From contig JBCCDU010000048.1 in the NCBI GenBank assembly GCA_039030715.1, forward strand, positions 1-36,226: a DNA stretch of 36,226 nucleotides, read 5' to 3'. Position 1 is the first letter of the stretch. Each line of letters opens with the position of its first letter. Below the pieces are notes generated by a model that did not search any database, was not told where the DNA came from, and saw only the letters and a list, made by a program, of their open reading frames with translations. This stretch comes from Thermohalobaculum sp039030715 (GTDB lineage Bacteria > Pseudomonadota > Alphaproteobacteria > Rhodobacterales > Rhodobacteraceae). The position numbers and the translations under genes are program-made. Below are positions 1 to 8,426 of this stretch, in pieces.

Positions 1-476
1 CGGTCCGACCCCAGCAGGAACAACTTGCCCTCCTCCGGCGGGCAGATGATGCGAAAGCGCCCTTCGATTATACCCAGCAGCCTGTAGGGTTCGCCGCAGG
101 TGGTCAGTACCGGAACCGGCCAGGCGATATGGTCGTTCATCACCCGTTTGATCAGCCCTGTATTGGCGTCATAGGCCGTCGCGGTCGGCCGGGTGTGCAG
201 ACCGATATATTCGCCCTCGTGAAACAGATAGAGGGTTTGGGGTGGAGCGTAGATATTGTCCTCATCGAAATCGTTCGGACCATAGGGGGCGAAGATCTCG
301 ATGAACGGCAAAACAGCGTAACCGATTGCCAGGAAAAGGAAACACGCCACGCCCAGCTTGTGACGGCGAAAGCGGCGCCAGACCAGCACCCAGGTCGGCG
401 CGTCCAGATCCGCACGGTCCAGCGTCTGACGCTCGACATCGGGTTTGTAGTCGTCCGGGGCGACGTAGTGGTCCAT
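1..476 (-). CDS. ABC transporter permease, OppC/YejE-like (partial, cut by window edge)
   Basis: This is the N-terminal 158 residues of an inner-membrane permease of the peptide/nickel ABC importer family; the rest lies beyond base 1. A cytoplasmic N-terminus rich in charged residues is followed by one membrane segment at about residues 42-62 and a long periplasmic loop (about 65-150). The visible part ends in FLLGSDR, where this family has the conserved G-S/T-D-x-L-G-R-D motif that precedes the transport domain. The long first loop resembles YejE-type permeases more than short DppC proteins. Its ATG shares one base with the TGA of the upstream permease gene (TGATG at 478-474), so the two are probably translationally coupled. 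The family call is firm; the substrate is unknown. Confidence 0.88.
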   Translation of the reverse strand, partial: MDHYVAPDDYKPDVERQTLDRADLDAPTWVLVWRRFRRHKLGVACFLFLAIGYAVLPFIEIFAPYGPNDFDEDNIYAPPQTLYLFHEGEYIGLHTRPTATAYDANTGLIKRVMNDHIAWPVPVLTTCGEPYRLLGIIEGRFRIICPPEEGKLFLLGSD

Positions 477-1504
477 CACGCGCCCTTTCTGCCAGCGCTG
501 AGGCGAATGCGCGGATCGAGCACCGCCAGCAGAATGTCCGAGATCAGCATCCCAACCAGGGTCAGGGCCGAGACGAACAGCAGGATGAAGCCGGACATGA
601 AGATGTCCTGGCTGCGCAAGGCTTGCAACAGGATCGGGCCTACTGTCGGCAGGCTCATCACCACCGAAATCATGACCGAACCGGAGACAAGCTGCGGCGC
701 CAGATTGCCGATATCCGCGACAAACGGGTTGAGTGCCATGCGCAGCGGATACTTGACGATCCGCGCCGTGGGCGCGACACCCTTGGCGCGTGCGGTTTCG
801 ACATAGGGCTTGTTAAGTTCGTCCATCAGATTGGCACGCAGGCGGCGCATTACGGCTGCGGCGGCCGAGGTGCCGATGACGATGGTCGGCACGATCAGGT
901 GCAGCACGATGGATTGCAGCTTAGCCCAACTCATCGGCTCGCCTTCGAACTCACGTGCCATCAATCCGCCGATCGGGATATCGAAATACCGCGCGCCATA
1001 GGTCAGCAGGATGAGCGCCAGCAGGAAGTTGGGTGTGGCGAGGCCGATATATCCGATGAACGAGGCGACATAGTCGATCCAGCCATTGGCCCGGACCGCA
1101 GCGATGGTGCCCAGCGGCAGGGCGACCACATAGACGAAGAGCAGGGCCGACAGGTTGACAATGATCGTTAGCATCACCGTCTCGCCAAGCACCTCGGCCA
1201 CCGGACGCTCCAGCTCGAACGACCAGCCCAGATCGCCCTGCAACAAGCCGCTGAACCCGTTGATGCCCGGCGCTATCCCCATCCAGATCAGATATTGCTG
1301 CCAGATCGGCTTGTCCAAAGCGTATTGGCGCATCAATTCTTCGGCTTTGGCGACACCTGCCGCCTCGCCGGTCGAGCGCATCTCGGCAATCTGGTTCGAC
1401 AGGTAATTTCCCGGCGGCAGGTTGATGATCACGAACACTAGCGCCGAGATCGCCAGCAGCGTCAGCGCCATGGTCACCAGGCGTCGGGCCAGAAACGTCA
1501 GCAT
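476..1504 (-). CDS. ABC transporter permease, OppB/YejB-like
   Basis: A 342-residue integral membrane permease of a peptide/nickel-type importer. An N-terminal membrane segment (after MLTFLARRL) leads to a periplasmic domain and then a five-segment transport core. The cytoplasmic coupling loop is visible as ETARAKG followed by a hydrophobic stretch, the family's EAA motif. I chose the ATG at 1504 because the conserved MLTFLARRL start lies there; an in-frame start 33 bases upstream would add an unconserved tail. It is divergent from the Rieske gene (110-base gap) and overlaps the next permease by one base. The binding-protein and ATPase genes of the same system lie on the far side of the Rieske gene. 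Confidence 0.93.
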   Translation of the reverse strand: MLTFLARRLVTMALTLLAISALVFVIINLPPGNYLSNQIAEMRSTGEAAGVAKAEELMRQYALDKPIWQQYLIWMGIAPGINGFSGLLQGDLGWSFELERPVAEVLGETVMLTIIVNLSALLFVYVVALPLGTIAAVRANGWIDYVASFIGYIGLATPNFLLALILLTYGARYFDIPIGGLMAREFEGEPMSWAKLQSIVLHLIVPTIVIGTSAAAAVMRRLRANLMDELNKPYVETARAKGVAPTARIVKYPLRMALNPFVADIGNLAPQLVSGSVMISVVMSLPTVGPILLQALRSQDIFMSGFILLFVSALTLVGMLISDILLAVLDPRIRLSAGRKGA

Positions 1505-1614
1505 GCGGGCGCGCTCCAAGACAGCGGCGCACGACATATTCCGGCGTGAACGGGCGCGATCCGGCGGACGGGCTGCGTCAGGCTTTGGTGATCAATGCGC
1601 TGACGGAGGATATC

Positions 1615-2775
1615 ATGGCTTCGGATCTCGACACCCGCCGCCTGGCCGACAAGGCGAAGATCCTGGATGTCGCGGCAGGGCGCACCTTGCCCGCGTATTA
1701 CTACACCGACCCTGCGGTGTTGGAAATCGAGAAGCGCGAGCTTTTTTTCACGTCCTGGCAGTTTGCCTGTCATGTCAGCGCGCTTGATCGACCGGGAAGC
1801 TACAAGACGATGGAGATCTTTGATCAGGAAATCGTACTGACCTGCGACGGCGACGGTACGATCCGGGCTTTCTACAATGTCTGTGCTCATCGTGGGCATG
1901 CCTTGGTCGAGGGGGCGGGCGAGGTGCGGCGGCTGGTCTGCCCCTATCACGCCTGGACCTATGCGCTGGATGGACGCCTGATCGGAGTGCGCCGGGGCGA
2001 GGGAACGACCGCCGTGGCCCGCTCCGAAATTTGCCTGACCGAGATCCGCACCGACCGGTTGCTGGATTTTATTTTCGTCAATCTGGATCCGGATGCGGCG
2101 CCCATGGCCGAACTCTACCCGGGCATTGAGGCCGAGATCGAGGCGGCGATCCCCGGCGTGCGCAGTTTCGTTCCGACGAGCAATCAGCGCCGGGCGGATG
2201 TGCCGATGCAGTGCAATTGGAAGGTGATCCTCGACAACTACCTCGAATGTTACCACTGCGAGGCCGCCCACGCGTCGTTCTGCGACCTCGTTCGGGTTGA
2301 TGAGGTCAGTCACCGCTTTGCCGACCGGCATATGCACCAATACCTTCCGCCGCGAGGCAAGGCCGACAATGCCGCCTATCCGCTGGATCTCGCGGAGGAT
2401 CAATTGGACAGCAATTTCTGGTTTCTGTTCCCGAACATCACCATCGGACATCTTCCGGGCGTGCGGTCGCTGACAATCTCGCGCATCGTTCCGTTGACGC
2501 CGGAAACCTCGGCGCGGCGCTTCACCATGCTGATGACGCCAGGTGGCGATAGGGCGCGCGACCAGGCCCGAACCGATTTCCTGCTGAGCGATGTCGGGGC
2601 CGAGGATGTCGCCCTTTGCGAAGGCGTGCAACGCGGGATGCGCCAGCGCGGCTTTAACCAGGGCCACTATATGATTGATCCCGATGACGAAAACTTCACC
2701 GAGGAAGGCGTGCGTTTTTTCCACCGCCTGTATTGCGAGGCCCTGGAAGCGCGATTGGCTGCCGAGACACGCTGA
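1615..2775 (+). CDS. Rieske non-heme iron oxygenase, alpha subunit (quaternary-amine type likely)
   Basis: A 386-residue terminal oxygenase. The Rieske [2Fe-2S] ligands are C90-x-H92 and C109-x2-H112. The mononuclear iron site is visible as DNYLECYHCEAAH (207-219), with H214 and H219 as ligands. The residue at the electron-bridging position is E211, where ring-hydroxylating dioxygenases usually have Asp. Glu there and the ECYHC string are typical of carnitine, glycine betaine and related quaternary-amine monooxygenases (CntA, GbcA), so N-demethylation or C-N cleavage of a methylated amine is my inference. The start at 1615 has GGAGGA four bases upstream. No reductase or ferredoxin partner is visible. 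The gene lies against the strand of the ABC importer around it and ends five bases from the end of the binding-protein gene. Confidence 0.9.
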   Translation: MASDLDTRRLADKAKILDVAAGRTLPAYYYTDPAVLEIEKRELFFTSWQFACHVSALDRPGSYKTMEIFDQEIVLTCDGDGTIRAFYNVCAHRGHALVEGAGEVRRLVCPYHAWTYALDGRLIGVRRGEGTTAVARSEICLTEIRTDRLLDFIFVNLDPDAAPMAELYPGIEAEIEAAIPGVRSFVPTSNQRRADVPMQCNWKVILDNYLECYHCEAAHASFCDLVRVDEVSHRFADRHMHQYLPPRGKADNAAYPLDLAEDQLDSNFWFLFPNITIGHLPGVRSLTISRIVPLTPETSARRFTMLMTPGGDRARDQARTDFLLSDVGAEDVALCEGVQRGMRQRGFNQGHYMIDPDDENFTEEGVRFFHRLYCEALEARLAAETR

Positions 2776-2780
2776 GGGGG

Positions 2781-4694
2781 TCACTGGCTCAACTCTCCCT
2801 GCATATCGAACCAGAACTCATCCATCCGGTGAACGCCCAAATGCGCGCCGGGATCCCAGGCATAGATTGCCTTCTCCGGCACGTTTTTCAGCCGCGCATC
2901 GGCAACCACGGGCAGGGGCGCGCGGCTGACTGTGCCGATGACGAAGAGCTGGTCGGCATGGATCTCCAGCATTTCGCGCCAGGCGGCAGCTTTTTCCTCG
3001 CTGCTATAGGCGCGGGACCAACTGCGGTAGAGGCGGAGTAAGCGTGACACCTCCTCCATGTCCGGTGGATACCCCATTTCGCCCTTGGTCTGGTAGTGCT
3101 GCCCCCATTTCGGCCATGTGAAATTGGCCTGATCGACGGGCGCAAGCTCGAACGGGGCGGCCTCGGGCGTCGGCACGCCGTTGTTCCAACCGAACCAGGC
3201 CACCATCATGGAGCGACCAGCATATGCGCGGTTGCGCAGGATGTCCCTGTCGAGCGGACGCACCAGAAGGCGGATGCCGATCCTCTTCCAGGTGGCGGCG
3301 ATCAGTTCCAGCGTGTCTTGGACTTCGCGACGTTCGCCGGCGGTTTCCAGCACAATCTCCATCACCCGGCCGTCAGGCAGCAGGCGAATACCCGCGGGAT
3401 TGCGCTCGGTCAGGCCCATTTCGTCCAGCAGGCGATTGGCTTCCTCGGCATCGAAGCGCGCCCAGCGGGTGGCCTGCTCTTCGTCGAAGAACGGGCTCTC
3501 CTCCAGCGGCGCAACACCGCGTTCCGCCGCGAGGCCGAAATAGAGCACCTTGTTGATTGCCTTGCGGCTGATGCCGAGGCTCAGCGCCCGGCGAAACCGC
3601 ACGTCGCGCATCACGTCCCGCCAAACCTCGTCCCCATAGGTCAGGTTGGGATAAAGCGCGACTTCCGAGGCCGACCCTGAACGCCAGAGCCGCGTGGTAT
3701 AGGCTCCGTCGCCCTCGTTTTGCTTGAGTACGGGCGCATCGGCGAAACCCAGGCTGCGTGTTTGCAAACCGGCTTCGCCCATCGAGGCTTTCAGCGGGAT
3801 CAGACCGCTCGCCGCGACCTCCAACTCGATCTGGTCGATATAGGGAAGTTGCCGCCCCGCCTCGTCTATCCGATGATAGAAGGGATTTCTTTTGAGAACA
3901 TAGCGTTGGCCGTTCTTCTTAGATGTATTGTACCAGGGCTGAAGCACCGGCAGTTTGGGATTGTCAAACTTGTAGAGATTATCCTTGCGGTTATGCAGCT
4001 CGGCCCAGTTGCGGAATTTTTCGCCTATTCGCTCCTTCAGCTTGGCGGGGTCGGCATATTTGCCATGATACTTTTTCATGTAATGCGACGGGCGATAGAT
4101 ATAGACTGGCCTCGCTTGCGCCAGCGCGGGCAGAAAGCGCGGGTTTGGGGCTGGCCATTCATAGGCAATGGTGACGTCGTCGATGACTTCCACCACCGGC
4201 GGGATCCCGTCTACCAGCATTTCGACCGGCGGCCCAGCGGGCGAAAGCTCTGGGTTCAGCGCCACATCCTCCCACCAGTATCGCAGATCCTCGGTCGTGA
4301 AGGGCGCGCCGTCCGACCAGCGATGGCCGCGGCGCAGATGTAGCACGATCCGGTGACCTCGATCCTCTATGTCCACATCGCGCAGAATGTCGGGTTGAAG
4401 GGTGTAGTCGGGGGCATAACCGATTAGGCGGGCATAGCCATAGGCGGACATGTACCGCACATCCTTGGCCCTGCTGATGAACATGCGCAGCACACCGCCG
4501 GATGTACCGGGCACACGGTTGCGCGAAGTCAGATCGACGATCAGCGGATCCTGGGGAACACGCTCCACCACCGTCGGCATGTCCCCCTTGGGCCTGACCT
4601 GATCGTCCAGGCCGGGTGTTTCCTGCAGAACGGGGATTTGGGCAAAAGCCGGCAGGGCACCCAGGGCCAGCGCGAGTAGGATGGGAAGCCTCAT
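2781..4694 (-). CDS. ABC transporter substrate-binding protein, family 5 (YejA-like)
   Basis: A 637-residue periplasmic binding protein of the peptide/opine/nickel family. A Sec signal peptide is visible (MRLPILLALALGALPAFA, cleavage before Q19). Family features include a WSDGAPFTTEDLRYWWED segment and an RRALSLGISR segment, which match the conserved regions of SBP family 5. It is about 100 residues longer than DppA and closer to YejA in length. The ATG at 4694 overlaps the TGA of the ATPase gene by four bases (ATGA), which fixes the start; the longer open frame upstream is antisense to nothing and lies inside the ATPase gene. The ligand cannot be read from sequence. The neighbouring Rieske gene hints at a methylated amine or amino acid derivative, which is inference only. 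Confidence 0.93.
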   Translation of the reverse strand: MRLPILLALALGALPAFAQIPVLQETPGLDDQVRPKGDMPTVVERVPQDPLIVDLTSRNRVPGTSGGVLRMFISRAKDVRYMSAYGYARLIGYAPDYTLQPDILRDVDIEDRGHRIVLHLRRGHRWSDGAPFTTEDLRYWWEDVALNPELSPAGPPVEMLVDGIPPVVEVIDDVTIAYEWPAPNPRFLPALAQARPVYIYRPSHYMKKYHGKYADPAKLKERIGEKFRNWAELHNRKDNLYKFDNPKLPVLQPWYNTSKKNGQRYVLKRNPFYHRIDEAGRQLPYIDQIELEVAASGLIPLKASMGEAGLQTRSLGFADAPVLKQNEGDGAYTTRLWRSGSASEVALYPNLTYGDEVWRDVMRDVRFRRALSLGISRKAINKVLYFGLAAERGVAPLEESPFFDEEQATRWARFDAEEANRLLDEMGLTERNPAGIRLLPDGRVMEIVLETAGERREVQDTLELIAATWKRIGIRLLVRPLDRDILRNRAYAGRSMMVAWFGWNNGVPTPEAAPFELAPVDQANFTWPKWGQHYQTKGEMGYPPDMEEVSRLLRLYRSWSRAYSSEEKAAAWREMLEIHADQLFVIGTVSRAPLPVVADARLKNVPEKAIYAWDPGAHLGVHRMDEFWFDMQGELSQ

Positions 4695-6472
4695 GCCGCA
4701 GCCCTCACCAGATGGCCGGGCGAGATCTCGATCATGCCCGGTGCCGCGTCGCCCTCGTACCGAAACGGCTCGGCCCAGGTTTCGGGTTCGCCGGCACCGG
4801 CGGCGACGGCCGCGAGATCGAGGCGTTGGGTCATATCGGGCTCCGGACTGGCGGCAATCAGCGCCTGGGTGTAGGGGTGGCGTGGGTCGGCGAAGACGCA
4901 ATCGGCCGAGCCTTCCTCGACCACGCGACCGCGACGCATCACCATGACGCGGTCGGCCAGTTTGGCCACCACGGCCAGATCGTGGCTGATGAAGAGATAG
5001 CTGAGCCCCATCTCCTCGCGGAGTTCCTTGAGAAGCTCCAGTACCTCGGCCTGCACCGACACGTCGAGGGCCGAGGTCGGTTCGTCACAGACCAGCAGCT
5101 CCGGCTCCAGTGCCAGTGCGCGCGCAATGGCGATCCGTTGACGCTGTCCGCCCGAAAACGCATAGGGAAAGCGTGCCAGATGATCCTCCGACAGCCCCAC
5201 GCGGCCCATGAGATAGGCCGCCCGCTCGCGCCGTTCGCGTCGCGTGCCGATCCCGTGGACCAGCATGGGCTCGGTCAGTATGTCCTGGACTGACATCCGC
5301 GGCGAGAGCGAGGCGTAGGGATCCTGGAAGACCATTTGCGCTTTCAGCCGAAAATCGGTCAGCGCCTTGCCAGATAGGCCAGCGATGTCGACCTCCCGCC
5401 CTTCAGCGGGGCGAAAGTGCATCGTTGCCCCTGGATCGGGGCGTTCCGCGCGCAGTATCAGCTTTGCCACTGTCGATTTGCCCGAACCGGACTCGCCGAC
5501 AACCGCCACGGTCTGCCCGCGCTCGAGCACCAGATTGAAATCCGCCACCGCTTTCACGGGGGGATCGTCCGGCCCAAAGCTGCGCTTGCGCCCTGGATAG
5601 GTTTTGGAGAGTTCGGAAACGGCCAGAATCGCATCCGTCCCCGGCTCGGCATAGCAGCAGAGGTCATCCGGAACTTGCGGAGCCGCTTCAATCAATGCGC
5701 GGGTATAGCCATGGCCTGGATTGGCCAGCACATCGCGCGCCAACCCTTTCTCAACCACCTCCCCCCGGCGCAGAACGACGACCTTATCCGCCATATTCGC
5801 CACGACCCCCAGGTCGTGAGTGATCATGATCACCGACATCGCATGATCGCGCTGCAGGCGTTTGAGCAGATCCAGCACCATCGCCTGCGTGGTCACGTCC
5901 AGCGCCGTCGTCGGCTCATCCGCAATCACCAGCTTGGGGTTGCCGATCATCGCCATCGCGATGACCGCTCGCTGGCGCAGGCCGCCTGACAGTTCGAACG
6001 GATAGGCCGACCACGCCCGCGCCGGGTTGGGAAAGCCCACTTCCTCGAACAGGTCCAGCACCTGCTTCTTGACGCTGTCGTCAGAGGAATGGCCGTGTAC
6101 TCGCAAAACCTCTGCCACTTGGCGCCCAACCGTGTGCAGCGGCGAGAGCGCGCTCATTGGCTCCTGAAAGATCATCGAAATCGTGCAACCGCGCAATTTG
6201 CGCAGCTTTGCATCGCGCAATGCGAGCAGATCGACAGGTTTGTCGTTCATATCGAACATCGCGCTGCCACCGCTGATCGAGGCAGCGCGGGGCAACAGGC
6301 CCATCAGAGCCTTGGCCGACAGCGTCTTGCCCGACCCGCTTTCTCCCACCAGCGCGAGGGTTTCGCCGGGCGCGACATCGAACGAAACGTTGTTCACGAC
6401 CGGATGAGCGAGCCCTGGCTGGCCGAAACAGATCGAGAGATCTTTCACTGTCAGCAGATTGCCAGATTGCAC
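4691..6472 (-). CDS. ABC transporter ATPase, two fused nucleotide-binding domains (YejF-like)
   Basis: A 593-residue cytoplasmic ATPase that carries both nucleotide-binding domains of a peptide-type importer in one chain. Domain 1 has Walker A GESGSGKT (43-50), signature LSGGLRQR and Walker B ADEPTTALD. Domain 2 has GESGSGKS, FSGGQRQR and CDEPTSALD. The first signature has Leu where Gln is usual (LSGGL instead of LSGGQ); the second is canonical. Each domain ends with the oligopeptide-transporter C-terminal region (HPYTQALI near the end of domain 2). It is the first gene of the importer operon and overlaps the binding-protein gene by four bases. A gap of 102 bases separates it from the upstream gene, where I found no convincing promoter. 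Confidence 0.95.
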   Translation of the reverse strand: MQSGNLLTVKDLSICFGQPGLAHPVVNNVSFDVAPGETLALVGESGSGKTLSAKALMGLLPRAASISGGSAMFDMNDKPVDLLALRDAKLRKLRGCTISMIFQEPMSALSPLHTVGRQVAEVLRVHGHSSDDSVKKQVLDLFEEVGFPNPARAWSAYPFELSGGLRQRAVIAMAMIGNPKLVIADEPTTALDVTTQAMVLDLLKRLQRDHAMSVIMITHDLGVVANMADKVVVLRRGEVVEKGLARDVLANPGHGYTRALIEAAPQVPDDLCCYAEPGTDAILAVSELSKTYPGRKRSFGPDDPPVKAVADFNLVLERGQTVAVVGESGSGKSTVAKLILRAERPDPGATMHFRPAEGREVDIAGLSGKALTDFRLKAQMVFQDPYASLSPRMSVQDILTEPMLVHGIGTRRERRERAAYLMGRVGLSEDHLARFPYAFSGGQRQRIAIARALALEPELLVCDEPTSALDVSVQAEVLELLKELREEMGLSYLFISHDLAVVAKLADRVMVMRRGRVVEEGSADCVFADPRHPYTQALIAASPEPDMTQRLDLAAVAAGAGEPETWAEPFRYEGDAAPGMIEISPGHLVRAAA

Positions 6473-6574
6473 GTCTTGCTCCCTCTGCGCGACAGCCGCG
6501 CTCTCTCCCCGCTTCTTTGCTGCAAAATATGACCGGAGAACGCAAGGATTGCCAAGCGCTAGAGCAATTCTTGA

Positions 6575-7375
6575 TCAAATCTGTGATGCGAAAGCGATGC
6601 CTTTGACCCGCGCGGCCATTTCGCGGATGGGTTGATAGTCGGTCGGGTCCGCTGGGCCGACCCGTACCGGCAGGGCCGGGCAGGGAGGTGAGGCTCGCGC
6701 GGCACGGTCCAGCGCATGGCAGAGCGCCTGGGCCAGATCGCGGTTTTTGGGGGCGGTAATGAAGGGCAGGCAGGGCGCGGCTGCCGTCCAACCGATAACC
6801 TGCAAGTCGGCGGTTTGCCGCGGCGCAACAGTTTTATAGATCGCCCAGGCGACCGCATCCAGCGCACAGAGATCCGCCTTGCCCGCCGCAACGGCGTCGG
6901 CGGACGCCCTGTGGCTGCCGCTGAGCAGGACATTGCCAAAAAATCCTGCCGGGCCCAACCCTAAATCCCCCAACGCATCGGCGAAGGCGTTGAAGCCCGA
7001 CTGGCTGCCCCATTCATTGATTGCGGCTGTTTTGCCGCGAAAGTCTGCGAGATCATCGGCGGCATCGCTTCGGCAGATCAGGGCCGAGCGATAGGTGCCT
7101 CCATCGACATCCTCGCATCCCTCGACGCCATAGCAGGGTCTCGCGACAACCACGGCGTCGCCGCATTTACCCGAGATCAGCGGAAGGCCGCAGGTCTGGC
7201 CCAGCAGCAGGTCCGGATCGCGCCAGGGGGTCGAAACCTCCTCAAAGCGGGTCAGCTGGGAATCGGCATCGATTCCGTCCTCCGCCAGGAAACCGCTCAA
7301 TCTCTGCCAGAAAGCATCGGTTTCGGTGCGCAATTCCGGCCAGTCGTACATATCGAGCGCGACCAGCCCGGCCAT
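6575..7375 (-). CDS. PhnD-like (phosphate/phosphonate-type) binding-fold protein, no signal peptide
   Basis: A 266-residue protein with the fold signature of PhnD/SsuA-type binding proteins. Visible elements are GLPLISGKCGDAVVVARP, a YRSALICR segment, FRGKTAAINEWGSQSGFNAF (the usual loop before the ligand-binding helix), a SGSHRASADAVAAGKADLCALD stretch and a late PFITAPKN strand. The N-terminus (MAGLVALDMYDWPEL) starts straight into the first strand, so no Sec or lipoprotein signal is present and the protein should be cytoplasmic. No cognate permease or ATPase adjoins it. It begins three bases after the desaturase stop and is almost certainly co-transcribed with it. Possible roles are an enzyme-associated sensor or an intracellular ligand carrier; the sequence does not decide. 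Confidence 0.8.
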   Translation of the reverse strand: MAGLVALDMYDWPELRTETDAFWQRLSGFLAEDGIDADSQLTRFEEVSTPWRDPDLLLGQTCGLPLISGKCGDAVVVARPCYGVEGCEDVDGGTYRSALICRSDAADDLADFRGKTAAINEWGSQSGFNAFADALGDLGLGPAGFFGNVLLSGSHRASADAVAAGKADLCALDAVAWAIYKTVAPRQTADLQVIGWTAAAPCLPFITAPKNRDLAQALCHALDRAARASPPCPALPVRVGPADPTDYQPIREMAARVKGIAFASQI

Positions 7376-7378
7376 GGC

Positions 7379-8317
7379 TCAACGCCCTTCGCGCCGAACC
7401 AAGGGATGCACCATCGGTTCGCGCCGACTGAACAGCCAGCGCTTCGCGACCGCGCCATAACTTTCGAAATGGTAGCCGCCGTTTTCCTCCAGCACGCGTG
7501 CGCGTTCGTGTTGCCAAAGGCCGGGCAGGTCATACCAAGCCACGGCAGGTCGCTCGTGATGCAGGCGATGCAGGTTGTTGTTGAGGAAGAGGAGGCTCCA
7601 GAACCAGCCGCTCTCGACCACGGCGGAGCGTTGTTTTGGGCAGGAAGCTGCCCGATGCTCGATAAATGTCCGGACGGAAAGAAGCGACAGCGCAGGCCAG
7701 ACGACCCCGATCACATAGAGCCAAAGCGGCATCCCCGACCAGCGCACCAGCAGCAAAACCACCCCCAGTCCAGCCAGGTGACGCAGCCAGGCACCCTGCA
7801 CCAAGCGGTCGCCAGCGCGGATCGCCCGAAATTCTGCTCGCAGGAAACCAAAGCTCATCAGTGCGGGGCCGATCAGCAGTCGCCCGGCCAATGTCCCGTT
7901 AACCCAGAGCAACCAGCGCAATGGAGGCGATAGCCTGGGCCATTCACGCTCGGCAATATACCAGGTCTCGGGGTCGTCATAGGGGTCGGTCAAACGGTTA
8001 TCGTTGTGATGGCGCAGATGCGAGTCGCGGAAGCTGCGGTAGGGGATCAGCAAGCCGAAGGGCAGGCTGACCAGAACCTCGTTCACCATGGCATTCCGTG
8101 TCGGGTGGCCATGCAGCGCTTCGTGTTGCAGCGAAGAATGGAAAGCAGTCAGGATTGCTGCTGGAATGCAGACAATCCAACCAAGTGTTTCGTAAGACCC
8201 AAGAACCAATAACCAGCCCAAGTGCATCAGGATCAACGCGGCCCAGGTGGGCCCCTCAAACCGTTTTGCGCGTCCCGACGCAGCCTCCGGGCCCAGAAAA
8301 CCCGCACGCCGTGCCAT
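7379..8317 (-). CDS. Membrane fatty acid desaturase family protein
   Basis: A 312-residue integral membrane di-iron enzyme. The three histidine boxes are visible: HEALHGH (65-71), HLRHH (100-104) and HRLHH in the C-terminal third, preceded by NNNL. Hydrophobic segments at about 26-60, 83-93 and in the central region fit the four-helix desaturase layout. Family members introduce double bonds or hydroxyl groups into acyl chains or carotenoid-like lipids, with electrons from ferredoxin or a cytochrome; the exact substrate cannot be read. The ATG at 8317 begins directly after the divergent promoter region shared with the DUF4261-like gene. It is followed three bases after its stop by the PhnD-like gene. 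Confidence 0.88.
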   Translation of the reverse strand: MARRAGFLGPEAASGRAKRFEGPTWAALILMHLGWLLVLGSYETLGWIVCIPAAILTAFHSSLQHEALHGHPTRNAMVNEVLVSLPFGLLIPYRSFRDSHLRHHNDNRLTDPYDDPETWYIAEREWPRLSPPLRWLLWVNGTLAGRLLIGPALMSFGFLRAEFRAIRAGDRLVQGAWLRHLAGLGVVLLLVRWSGMPLWLYVIGVVWPALSLLSVRTFIEHRAASCPKQRSAVVESGWFWSLLFLNNNLHRLHHERPAVAWYDLPGLWQHERARVLEENGGYHFESYGAVAKRWLFSRREPMVHPLVRREGR

Positions 8318-8354
8318 AACAGGAAGCTCCTTTCTTTGATCAAAATCCGACGGC

Positions 8355-8368
8355 TCACGATATCGTGA
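8355..8368. promoter_or_regulatory. Perfect 14-base palindrome in a divergent promoter region (candidate operator)
   Basis: TCACGATATCGTGA reads the same on both strands and sits in the 109-base gap between the desaturase gene (minus) and the DUF4261-like gene (plus). A possible -10 hexamer for the plus strand (TATAGT, 8390-8395) lies 22 bases downstream, so a protein bound here could act on transcription in either direction. A TTGATCAA palindrome (8336-8343) lies closer to the desaturase start. The palindrome is seen directly; the operator role is inference and the binding protein is unknown. Confidence 0.5.
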
Positions 8369-8426
8369 ACTTTTTCCAAAGCAATGGCATATAGTGCCGA
8401 ATTACGGAGTGGCGCGAGGAGGTGAT

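Noticed and set aside
1498..2784. Long open frame antisense to the Rieske gene (428 codons)
   Set aside because: It mirrors the codon structure of a clear oxygenase gene, has a low-complexity basic/His-rich translation and no recognisable domain. It is a high G+C shadow.
8336..8343. TTGATCAA read as an FNR/FixK box
   Set aside because: The established box is TTGAT-N4-ATCAA. The four-base spacer is missing here, so that assignment is not supported.
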